A stretch of DNA of 64,000 nucleotides from Castanea sativa (taxonomy: Eukaryota; Streptophyta; Magnoliopsida; Fagales; Fagaceae). The translations under genes and the position numbers were made by a program. Within the stretch, counting starts at the first letter, position 1, and each line of letters opens with the position of its first letter. Below, piece by piece: positions 45,360 to 56,518 of the stretch. Under the pieces are notes generated by a model. That model had not been told where the DNA came from, did not search any database, and saw only the letters and a program-made list of their open reading frames with translations. Location: the NCBI RefSeq assembly GCF_040712315.1, contig NC_134015.1, forward strand, positions 19,097,614 through 19,161,613. The letters are read 5' to 3'.

Positions 45360-46434
45360 CTTTTTATTTCCATAGAATTTACCAGGGCACTTTTTTTTTT
45401 TATTATAAATTTTTAGTAAGCTTTGAAGGTGGTAGATTGTATTTGGTGTAATGATATTTTACACCAACACAGTACTCACAAACTTTTTAATATACACCGA
45501 TTACAATTTCACACTTAACATTTTCTCAAAAATAATGTGCCAAAAAGTTTGCACATAGACTTTCTCTAATCGAGTTTTGCTATGATCATGGACTTCTTTG
45601 TTGAAAAATTCTTACACACCTCTCACATGGCACATTATTTGTATCCACCACAACACAAAAATAAAAGGAAAAATTACACTTTACCTATCTGTGGTTTAAA
45701 AATTGGCACTTTACCTACTTGAGGTTAGTTCCGTTTGTCTTCCGTTACCCATTCTTGTTAAAAACATGGACAAATTTGTATTTTTGTTACCATTTTATGT
45801 CTATTTCCTCTCAAAACATAAAAAACTAAAAAAAATCAAGGGAAAGGAAGATCTAAAAGCTATTTTTTGTAAAATTAAAACCTAACTTTTACATCTTCTT
45901 TTCATATATTAAATTTTAGATCTTTTATTTTAACACATTAAAAATTGAAATTGAAAATACAATCTCACAACTCTTTTATTCTTCACTTCTGCGACAACCT
46001 CTTACATTTTCATAAATCAAATCATAAAACTCCTCAAACTCTCAAAAGCCTCTGAAGGTTTCATATTCTTGTTTTTGTGTGCCTTTTTCCTTTGTTCTTC
46101 TGCATCTATTGATCTTATGTGTTTTGTTTATATGGGTCTAGGGTTTGGTTATATGACGGTTGATTAAGCCTAATATTAATCAGCCTAATATTGCAATTCT
46201 GTGGTTTGAAAACTTTAGCATTGGGGTCATGGAATCTATTATTAGGCTATATTGAAGTTTTATGCTACTTGTATCTATTCCATACTTGTAATTTTGCCTT
46301 TAGCTCTGGCTTTCCTCTGATATTTTTCTCGATGACAAGGCTGATACATTTATAAAAAAAAAAAAAAAAACAAAAAAAAAAAAAACTCTTATTTTTAAAC
46401 GTTACCCATTAAGCTATTTAATTGAATTTGTGAT

Positions 46435-46495
<61 letters not shown>

Positions 46496-49400
46496 CTTTG
46501 AATTAGAGATGTTGGATGATGAAAAGAATCATTCGGATTCCCAATGATATTTTCTTTGCCGAAATATGTGATATCCTAACCAGCTACTTCTGACAACATC
46601 TTAATGTTATTATTTTCTTCATTCGGTGTTTTATTCTTCTTTTTATTAAAAAAAAAAAAAAAAAAACTGGGTTTTCATTGAATTTGTTTGTTTATTTTAT
46701 TTGAAACTTAGATGATTTATAGGGTTATAGAGGCCGGTTATATAAGGATTAATATTTGCTACCCTTGATGGGAATTCCCATTTGATGAATTTTATCCACC
46801 AAGATCTCTGAGGCCTCTTTTTTCACTCACTTTTTCAATTTCTTTGTTTCTAGGTTTGTTGTCTTATCAGGCCTCTGAATATTGTTTTTCAGGTTGTATT
46901 TTCTTTTTTTAATGTGTTAAAATAGAAGATTTAAAAGTTAATACAAAACCTAACTTTTAGATGTAAAAACTAGGCTTTAATTTTTACAAAACTTAGCTTT
47001 TAGATCTTCTTTTCCTTTAAATTTTTAGTTTTTTATGTTTTGAGAGGAGAGAGATCTAAAAGGGTAACAAAAATATAAATTTACCCTCTGTTTTTAACAG
47101 AGGTGGGTAACGGAAGATAAACAGAGCTAACCTTAGGTGAGTAAAGTGTCAATTTTTAAACTACAGATAGACAAAATATTTTTTGGGCAAATTACATGTG
47201 GGCAAAGTGTAATTTCTCCAAAATAAAAAGATAATAATATAAGGAAAGAAGGTGGGGTGACGTTAAGTCTACAAGGCTTTTATGGGCTGTGCTGCACACG
47301 TTTGTGTGAAAATTTCGGTACACAATTCAGTGCCGCTTACTCTACGTGTATGGAACCAAATGGCCAATATAGCATAAAAAAAGTGTAGTGAATTAAGGAC
47401 TGATGATTTTCATTTTTATTTAGTCACCCACATTAATATGTATATTTTTTTTCTTAAATGACAGATGACTCAGATGCAATGCAAGGCTGCAGGTGATGAG
47501 CAAATTGCACGTGAAAGAACAGTACTGTCAATAATTAAGAAGTTACCAAGCTATTCCAGGGATGCAAAGGCTGTGCTAACTCTAGCGACTTTTGCTTTGG
47601 AATATGGGGAATACTTCCTACTTGCCTGTATTCAGTCATCGAACGAAGTCGCCAAATCAATGGGAACCCTTAAGGGGGTACCTGTCTTCTTAGGAAAACT
47701 GGAGAAACACAGCCAAGCTGTTCTTGATATTAGCAAATTGATCAAAGCCACACTGGAATTATTTCAATGCATCTTTGGGTTGAAGAAGCTTTCGAATTTT
47801 GACAAGAAGGATGAACTGATCACAGTTGCTGTCTATTGGGCTATTGTAAGTGTTGTGGTCAGCACGACTCAGCTTTGCTACCTCATTACCGATGATCAGT
47901 AAGTTCTATTCGTTACGCCCAAATCCTCAATTAGAAGACCTTACCGTAGTCTGTATCACAATCTTATGGCTATTCTGCATGCACACCAGTTAATTACAAA
48001 AAGGAAATCTTTTGAGTCTGGCCCTAAGATTCTAGTTAGAGTTTTGAATTCAAGATCTTTTAAATCTCATGAGGCCTTGAAAATTACTAGACCTTGAAAT
48101 CACTAGATCAATCCCTTAGGATTTGAAATATATGCATACTTTTTTTTTTTTTGGCTAATGAAAGTGTCCAAAGATTTTCAAGCCTTCAAACGTGTGTAGT
48201 TCTTCCATCAATCCTACACATATTAGGTAATTACAAAGAAAAATCTTTCAGAGATGCTTCTAGATATTGACTAAAAATTTTTAAATTAAAGAACTCATAA
48301 ATCTCATGAGACCATAATCAAACTAACCTATGAGGGTTAAAAATGCATACATTTAGTTATAGAACAAAGCTTATTATACATTTTGGTATCGCATTCCATA
48401 GGAGTATAAAATTATAAATAATTAGATACTATACTTTATTCTACAATAACATAAATGATTTAATTTCAATGAAACCAAACTAAAATGAGTGTGAAAGCTA
48501 CATCCTTGGAGGGAGTATTCCTTTGAGGGTGAGTTTTGGACTTTCACCTCCAATTCCTTTAGCTACTTTCTCTTTCTTTAAATTATTATTTTATAAAATA
48601 TAAAAACTCTTAACCTAGCATCTATAGTAGCATGGTATGTACTAGTGTTAAATGACTATGGTTGACTTTATATATTTCTGCTTATCTAGGGAGAAGAAAC
48701 AGGATCTAAAAGCCTATGCTGATAAACTCAATCGCCTCCTCATCGAACTTAAGAAAGAAAGAGCAAACCGAGGTTGGTTTCTTAGCTGTTTCATTTGTAC
48801 GGACACAAGCTTTCTTGCATGTGTGGCACATTCAAGTAATTCATTGCCTTCAAAAGATGGACTGCTATACTGATGAAGGATTTTGGTTCAATGCAGAGAA
48901 AGATGATTACAGGAAGGTCAGGAATGATGTTGAAGCTTCATATAGCATCGTGACTGTAATTAAGATACTATTGAGGGATCCCACAAACAAGCCAACGCCG
49001 CAACTAACTGATGGTTCCACCAAAAAAGAGGTATGCTTTTAATTTGCAGGCCATCTTTTTGCTATTGTATAAGTGGATGAGATCACTCAATGTAGTTTGA
49101 TTGCTGTTCATTAAAAAATAAAAAAATTATGATTGTTGTTATGTTACTTTATCTCAAACTTAAAGGGAAAAAATATTTTCCTATTTTAATAAAATTAACT
49201 AAACTTTGTTAAATTTATATTTAAAATGTTGTGTACTAATTAACCATTTGAGTAGGTTTTCAAAATTATCTTATTTCATAATTAAAGTGTATATTAAAAT
49301 ATTATGTGTGAATTTTGTTTATTATTATTTTTTCTTTTATTAACAAATTATGGAGAGATTTGCTCTAGTAAGTGTAATGGTGCTTGATAAATTTTGCACT

Positions 49401-50316
49401 TTTATTTTGAATATGTCAATTATTTTTTACTAACCAAAGTCAAACTTTTTATATTATTTTTAGAATATATCTTTACCTAGTGGTATAGTCTCTATACAAA
49501 TTTAACAACTGCAACAAGCAACAGCCAGGGAAAGACAACATCACTCTCCTAGTCAAAGCATAGTCAACACCATAACTTTTGTCTTCCTAATTTTTTTTTT
49601 TTTTTGAGAATACTAAGTATTTTAACATACACATAAAGGAAAAGGGAGGAAACCTTAAAAAAATTGACAGTGGTACGTATTTAAAAGAACCTAACTCTTA
49701 AATAGACCGCACAAATTTTAAAGTAAAGTTAAATTTCTGCAAATTGACAACAAGTACTAAACTTAATGTCGTTGATCGAATGGCCAAGAGGAGAGTGCCC
49801 AAATTCTGTGTGCCTCAAGGCGTTAATTACTTGCACCGAGTCAACTTATCAAATCTCCTTTTTAAGTTTTGAAAAACTTTCTTAATAATAGTACTAAAAT
49901 ACATACAACAATTCCAATCCTAAAAACTAAAGTAACTATGAGTTTACGACTAAAATATAGTACTGCAGCCGTAGGTCCTGAGTAGTTTAGTACTTAAATT
50001 AATTTTATTATAATTTTATAATAGTAATTTGTTAATTGTTTGTTTAATTGATATTAGTGGCTTGGATAATTAAATTAAATTATCATTATAAACTTGTTTA
50101 TTTTATCAATTTGATGTATTAAGATTATAAAATTTAATATTCAGGTTTTCATATTTCACAATAACTTATGGGGGAAAGATCTACAATTGTGCAAAAAGAC
50201 CTCTCATGTTATTTGCAAGTTAAAGTTAATTTGTAATATTAAGATTTTTTTAGTCATTTCTTTATACATAAGAACTTTATTGTATTTATCTTGGCCCCCT
50301 GAAAATATTTCCGCCA

Positions 50317-50368
<52 letters not shown>

Positions 50369-52430
50369 GTTTTCAAAAAATATTGTTATATTCTATATTC
50401 TATATGTAATATGTAATCTTTAATTTTTTTTTAAAATTGACTTAAAATGTTTAAAGAATATTAATTATGATTAATCTAGTTTAAAAAATAATTATACCTG
50501 ATGTGATGAAAGAAAATACTTGTTTTGAATTATATAAAATTTTATTTTATAAGAGACAATTATATATATGTGAAAATTGCATTAACCTCCCAATTTGGTT
50601 ATCAGTTATAACATTGACCACCCTTGAATTTAGAATAAAACATTCACCTTCCCTAAATCGCAAACTATTTACAACAACCTCACCTAAATTATTAAAAAAT
50701 CCTGAAGAAATAAAGGCTTTAAAAAAATCTCAAATTTTCTATTAGAAGAGGTGTGGACAAAAATTTAAAAGGACAATAAAAAACTGCAGGAGAGATATGT
50801 GTGTGTTAGTTTTGTGAATTAAAAGATTATTGTCATATTTAGCTTTGCCTCCAAAAAAAAAAAAAAAATCTGACTCTGTTGCTAATTTTATGGCACAAAC
50901 TGCAGGTACAAATTGATTCCCTGGAAGGGAAGGGTGTCTTCTTGTTCTTTTCGAGCCTACACATCTCTGGTGAAGACATTTCAAATCTTAAAAATTTTCT
51001 TGAAAAATCGAGGAAGGACCAATATGAGACCGTATGGATCCCATTTGTGAAGCAACGGACCAAAGACCAGAAAAATAAATTTGAGTTCTTGCGGTCTAAG
51101 ATGCTATACGTAGAAGCGAATTACTCTTTGCCGATAGCAAGCCTTAAATACATCAGAAAGAAGTGGAACTTCAAGGTTAACGAGCCCTTAATTGTGGTGC
51201 TGAACCCGCAAGGAAAGGTGGAATGTATGAATGCAATCCCTATGATGAGGGTATGCGGCGTTGAGGCCTTCCCATTCACCAGCCAAAAAGAAGAAACTCT
51301 GCTGAATCAAAAGGGTTTGATAGGGGTAACGGCAACTCACATTAGTACAGATATAGAACACTGGGTAAAGTCATTTCAAAAATCTAATAATGCATATATT
51401 TGCACACGTGTTCAAAATTTGCTATTTTGCTATTTCCTCAAGTTTTGGCATCGTCTCAGCCTTGTGATTGTGAGGCATAAGGATCTTTTCCATTCGAAAT
51501 GGGTCTGAATCATTATATATACACGTACATGTACACTTTTTGTTTTAGTTAACGAGGGTACTTAGCATTCTTTGATTATCTGATTATTTTTTTGTGACGT
51601 TTTAAGATGTATTAGGCTGAAATATCCTTGGGGTTTATAGAAGAACACATTCATGCATGTACTTTTTATTTTGATTGATTGTTACAAAAAGTTGGGGAGG
51701 GGGTCTTTGAACTAGCTACAAGCTAGACTCTTGGTCATGCATGCACTTTTTTTTTTGGATGGGAGTGGGGGAGAAGTTATGTGCATTCAAATAATATTGA
51801 TGTGCACATTCACTTATTCTTATAAATATGTATCTTGTTCATTCAGATCAAAGCAGAGAGGAAGTACATCTTTTTGTTTGGTGGCCAGGTCACTGATAGT
51901 GCAATAATGGCCCTTAACAGTGATCCAATGATTTTGGGAAAAGGGATTTCCATAGAGTTGGTATCCACCGAAGACGACAACCTCCTAAAATGCTTCTGGA
52001 CCAAGATTAAGAACTTGTTCACTTCAAGATCTCAAAGGGAGACCGAGATAGACTCTATGAAGCTAGATATCGAAAAATTGATTTCCTACAAGAAGAAAAA
52101 GAGAGGATGGGCTGTGTTCAGCAAAGGGTCTAGCGTTATACTGATCGGTGGGACAACTATTCTTCAGGTCTTAAAAGAGTTTGACAAATGGAAGGAGAAT
52201 TTAAACGAGATTACGAGAGGGACTTCGAATTGGCTTTCAAAGACTACCATAACAAGATTTCTAGTCATTATGATGATGCCATCTGCCGCCACATTGAAAT
52301 TCCATACAAAGCTTTAAAAACACCAGAGATCGAATGCTCCCATTGTCTACGCATCATGGACGTGAATATCACTTTCAAATGTTGCCACAAAGATGATGAT
52401 ACATGGCCTCTGCCTCTGCCTCTGCCTTAA
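44583..52430 (+). CDS. SEO: Sieve element occlusion (SEO/P-protein) gene, 7 exons, C-terminal frameshift
   Basis: SEO proteins form the phloem P-protein filaments (forisomes in legumes) that plug sieve plates after wounding. Exons by frame and GT/AG sites: 44583-44759, 45206-45310, 47465-47898, 48690-48772, 48897-49030, 50906-51364 and 51847 to the stop. Phases join exactly; seven exons is usual for the family. The SEO N-domain spans exons 1-5 (WNVESLFSAVENIL; LPSYSRDAKAVLTLATFALEYGE). Exon 6 carries the thioredoxin-like middle (VFLFFSSLHISGEDI; YETVWIPFV; LIVVLNPQGKV; AFPFTS). Exon 7 carries KYIFLFGG and the C-domain. Near 52190-52205 the family-like reading shifts frame. As written translation stops at 52317, about 620 residues; the old tail with CSHCLRIMDVNITFKCCH remains in the next frame to 52430. 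It may be a pseudogene, an assembly error or a tolerated truncation. Confidence 0.88.
45667..47219. mobile_element. MULE-type transposon in SEO intron 2 (1553 bp)
   Basis: A perfect 9-bp TSD AAAATAAAA lies at 45658-45666 and 47220-47228. Long TIRs start GGAAAAATTACACTTTACC at the left and GGAGAAATTACACTTTGCCC on the opposite strand. It belongs to the same family as the arms at 11216 and 14932. The interior holds an (AT)n tract (46437-46492), A-runs and a non-repetitive part (45965-46330) that could be captured host sequence. It lies fully inside the intron (45311-47464), so splice sites are untouched. Confidence 0.88.
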
Positions 52431-52768
52431 GTTGCTACCTTACTTTGGAATGGTATTGCTACTAAATTAAATAACGTGGTTACATTAGTAACCAGAGGTT
52501 ATATGTATAGTAAGATTTGGCTTGGGTTTAGTATTTAGTACATTGAATTCATTGTAATGGAGACATGTTCACTTTTCACCATGTCTCACCATTGCAATGT
52601 ATCCGGTGTATTGGAGCAATTGGACCTAAGTTTAGCCTAGTGTGATGTGTGACCTAATATTCTAATGCCACCAGAAAAAAGGCAGTGTGATTTTATATTC
52701 CTACTTGAAGCCCCTAGAAAAGGGCAGTGTATGTTTTTATTGGTTCCGTTTTTCCTTTCTATTGGTGT

Positions 52769-52774
52769 AATAAA
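52769..52774 (+). terminator. Probable poly-A signal of the SEO gene
   Basis: AATAAA in TGTAATAAAGAAAATGTG, 339 bp beyond the ancestral stop and 452 bp beyond the actual one. Plant poly-A signals are loose, so this is only the best candidate. Confidence 0.45.
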
Positions 52775-53039
52775 GAAAATGTGTGCAATCATATGGTATT
52801 GATGTTACATTACTAATATCCTTTTGAGTTTTTATACTTTACTACGACTTTTTCTTTTTTTTCTTCTAAATGCTAATTGACTTTATAATTTGTTTTGCTT
52901 CTTTCATGGACTTCGAAGATCTTGCATTACTTTAATTGTGAGTTATGTATGCATAATATTAATCTTTGTTGTTATTTTTTAAGTTTGAAACTAATTAAAA
53001 TAGTGTGAGTATAAAAAGAGAGAACGAACGCAATGATTA

Positions 53040-53390
53040 CGTGATTCAACCTATATGCTTTATGCGAGGATTGCGTAAGGTTGTAAAGGTAGCAATTGAC
53101 GTCACAGAACATTTTGATTTTCAAAAAACTAGCATTCTACGCATAGAACAAAGCAGAAAAAGCCTAACAAAAGATTAAAAGTACATTGTTCCAATCCATG
53201 AAGTGGAGCCTCTGTGCTCTAGGCATTTACGATTTTTACTCATTATCTATGCTAAAGATACTGAGGTGGGCTAGTATGGTTGTTGACATTAACGAACATT
53301 TCAATCTTCTGTGGATTACTGCTGAGTAATCATTATACATCTTAGTGTTATCTATATTATCTTTGAATTGAACTTTTATCTACTTCAAAA
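53040..53390. repeat. Dispersed repeat R, copy near the SEO gene (left part)
   Basis: CCTATATGCTTTATGCGAGG to GTGGAGCCTCTGTGCTC matches one 174-bp unit of 38275-38800. TTTACGATTTTTACTCATTATCTATGC then matches 38803 onward without the MITE. The family continues at about 54895-55018 (AAAAGTACATAAGCATGTAG), where 39205-39290 is the counterpart. The solo LTR lies between the two parts. Confidence 0.75.
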
Positions 53391-53633
53391 ATATCCTCAT
53401 TAATGAAAGATAACTTTTTTAAAAAAAATATGATCATAAATGTCAAATAACGAATTTCATTTTGAATTCAAAAGGGAACTCCTAAAATTTAAGTTTTTTT
53501 TTTTTTTTTCTCAAATTCAACCATTTTAATTCGTTTTACATCTAAATAAAAGTAAAACATCCCCAATTTAAAAAATAAAAAACTAAAAGAACTCCTAAAA
53601 TTTAACCCTCTTTCCCCTCATGTTCATCTTATT

Positions 53634-54661
53634 TGATAGGCTAAAAACATATTTACCCCTTGTGATGGATTAAGTTGATTAATTAGTCAAGTTATTAATT
53701 AATCAAATTAACACGCAAAGCGCATGGTAATACAAACAAATCACCGATTAAATTAAGTATGCAATGGAAAATAAATGACACGGTGATTTGTTTACGACTA
53801 GGAAAAATCTACACGGCAAAAACCCCACCGGGTGATTTTAAGGTCACCACTCCCGAAATTTCACTATTATCACAACAAACGGTTACAAGTAAAGGAATCT
53901 CAAGTACCTTACCAACCTACAGTTGAATTCTTACCCCAATACCCAATTAGACTTGTTCTATAGTGACAATTCCTCCTTTCAATGCACGGCTCCCAAGTAC
54001 ATGACTAACTAATTGTGTGGATCCTAGTACGTAACTTCAATCACCAACTAGAGAAGATTGTTGACTGAAAAGTTCTTCAATTCATCCACACGATGAAGAT
54101 CAAGAAGATGCTTGGTTACAAAACCCTACAGTACAAAGACACAGCAACTTCTTCACAAGAGAGATGAACTAGGGTAAGAACTTTATCTCAAGTTACAATC
54201 TGCATGAACAAGGATTTCTCAATACTTGTGAACACTTTTACGGCCCTTAAAATAATCTTTTTGTATGCCTAGGGTTAGAAGAAAAGAAGGCCCAAAGACA
54301 CATCTACGGATTGAAATCAAAACAGAACTCAGAATCTGTTTTTCTTAACCTCGACAGATAGAGGTATCGAGATGCTGTCGAGCAGCTGTCGAGCCACGGG
54401 GCTGAAACAACTCTTTAAACCTTGACACATGCTAGCTGTCGAGATAGCTGTCGAGCTTTAATGAACTTGCACTTTTCAGCTTGTTTCTTGGACAGATTTG
54501 ATGACTTCAACACTTGATCTTGAAACACAGTTTCTTGAAATATAAAACTCATCTTAATTCTACCTAATTACAAGTAAAGTGCGTTTTGTCAAAGGATTAG
54601 CCAATTACATAAATAATGAATAACATATAATCTTAACAAGTGAAACACATATGTCCTAACA
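53634..54661 (-). mobile_element. Solo LTR (1028 bp), minus orientation
   Basis: On the minus strand it begins TGTTAGGACATATG and ends AGCCTATCA, so the termini TGTTAGG and CCTATCA are inverted. A 5-bp target duplication TTATT lies at 53629-53633 and 54662-54666. CTGTCGAG words are repeated at 54375-54460. No internal retroelement sequence, so it is a recombination product. Confidence 0.8.
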
Positions 54662-55018
54662 TTATTTTTCCTACCCAAACTTTTCTCTATATCACTACAC
54701 TTTCAAACACATGTTCAAAACAGAAATTATAGTTACAACTTATCTCTAAAGTTTATCATTTTTATTTGTTTGAAAAAAAAAATATTTTTTCGAATTATAA
54801 TAAATGTAAATTATTAACCTTATTAAAAAAAAAATAGAAGAGTTTCTGAGCACACGCAACGCGAGTTCTTAGAGGCAAGTAATTTCTAAAGAGTTCGTAT
54901 TCTAGACATTAAAAAAAAAAAAACAATAATTACACATAAAAGGAAAAAGTACATAAGCATGTAGTCCATGGAATTTGAGTAATTCTAGGACCAAATCTTT
55001 CTTCACAACTATCCTATG

Positions 55019-55607
55019 TAGCAAACTGTGACTTTTACATAGATCCACTATTTTTCTCCACCACTCACAACCAACCACATCATAGTTATGACACAAAATG
55101 ATTTTATTCTAGAATTTTTCTTTAGCTTCTAAAATTCAGGAGAGACCTTTAAGATGAGCACAAGTTATGCCAAAAGTAAAAAGTCAGCGAGACCTACATG
55201 TTGAAGGAAGAATGAGTAGCCATTATTGGTGGATGAAGGGTAAGGGCCTAGGGGGCCATAACCTTTGTCCACTCACGTGCGTAAATGACTATATTCATAA
55301 TTTTCTAATAATTTAAGCTTTTTAGATAATTGGTAATTTATCATGATATTCGAGTAAAGGGCGTTTAAGCCCACTCATCAAGAGAAATGTTAAAGTTATG
55401 CTTGGATAATTAAATTTACTATTTTATAATAATAATAATTTTTTTTTTTTTTTAGAATTGTTCATTTAACATTAATTAGTAAAGGTAGGTGCAGTCTTCA
55501 TTAATTAGTGTTTTCATTAAATGGTCGTTAGTTATGATAATGTGTTAGGTTGTAAAAATATTGTAAAATAGTTTGTGACTGTAGTATTACTTTTAAAAAT
55601 TTGAGTT
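55019..55607. other. Intergenic with a partial MITE
   Basis: A half-palindrome with CTCCACCACTCACAAC at about 55057-55115 resembles the MITE at 24724. An inverted scrap of repeat R (ACAAGTTATGCCAAAAGT at 55159) matches 39330-39360 on the other strand. No gene. Confidence 0.4.
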
Positions 55608-55616
55608 TATAGAAAA

Positions 55617-55823
55617 GGGTTGTGCTAATGAGTGCCCTGAGGACATTGGTTAAAAATTCATTTTAGAAAAGTTTTGACACCACTTTTATGAAAAATGAAA
55701 AAAGTTGTCAAGAACGAGTGCCTTGACTGTAGTATTGCTTTTTTTTTTTTTTTTTTTTTTCATAAAAATTTTCTTTAAATGGATTATTAATCAATGTCTT
55801 AAGGGCATTCATTAGCATTTCCC
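55617..55823. mobile_element. 207-bp MITE with 9-bp TSD (MULE-type)
   Basis: A perfect TSD TATAGAAAA lies at 55608-55616 and 55824-55832. Inverted ends are GGGTTGTGCTAATGAGTGCC and, on the opposite strand, GGGAAATGCTAATGAATGCC. The interior has a 24-base T-run. It is the family reference for the copy at 39367. Confidence 0.83.
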
Positions 55824-55832
55824 TATAGAAAA

Positions 55833-56370
55833 TACTAGAGTGAGAAACTTTGATTCAAAGTAACAAGTTATTGGTAGGAAAAAGAGTTATGGATTAAGGC
55901 ATTAAAAATGAGGCGTCTTGGTTTAAGTTCCAAGGAATACCATGTTTTTCTCAAATTGAAAGAGCATAAGTGCGGTGAGTTAAGTTAATTTTAAGGATAT
56001 ATTAATTTTATCTCATTTTCCTTTTTTATTTAAATTGTATCTCCTTTCCGTCCTCTTTTCCTTTTTTTAATAACACATATATTTAGGGGACAAACTAATC
56101 ATTTTTTTTTTCATGAATAAACTATATATTTCCCTTCAATATATTATTTTATCTATAAAGTAGAATACTTAGTGTAGATATAAAGTAGAATACTCAGTGT
56201 AGGACAGTAGATTTTTATTTCTTTCATGGTTTTTTTTAATAAAAAAAACCCCTTTCATGGATTTTTATAATTCATTTAATTATAAGTTTTATATATGTTT
56301 TTTTATAAAAAAAAATTATGCCATTCATAAACATCAAGAAAAGTAATTTTAATTATAAAGAATTTGTGCA
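55833..56370. other. Intergenic AT-rich DNA
   Basis: One TAAAGTAGAATACT phrase is directly repeated (about 56156 and 56180). Nothing else recognised. Confidence 0.45.
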
Positions 56371-56379
56371 TTCATTATA

Positions 56380-56518
56380 ATTAATAGTCACTTCACAAGT
56401 ATAAGTACTTGTGGGGTGTGGAAGACAAAAGCTGGAGTTTAATCTCTAAGAGGGAGCTTCACAAATACATATACACTTAGATTAGGTTAGAGTAGAATTT
56501 TTATCTTATATAAAAAAA
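56380..56518 (+). mobile_element. SINE family 2, plus-strand copy
   Basis: AGTCACTTCACAAGTATAAG, GAGTTTAATCTCTAAGAGGG and ATACACTTAGATTAGGTTAG in the family order, ending in an A-run at about 56511-56520. The B-box is degraded and no exact target duplication was found. The head is shorter than in the copy at 43448. Confidence 0.65.

Noticed and set aside
47465..47902. A separate single-exon gene
   Set aside because: Its ends coincide with AG/GT splice sites, and the phases join exactly with the neighbouring SEO exons.
52188..52430. An independent small gene starting at Met 52188
   Set aside because: The sequence continues the SEO C-domain; the Met is internal and the frame is the shifted tail of exon 7.
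53661..54661. LTR boundary at TGTGATGG (53661)
   Set aside because: It gives no target duplication; starting at 53634 gives TTATT on both sides and inverted TGTTAGG/CCTATCA ends.
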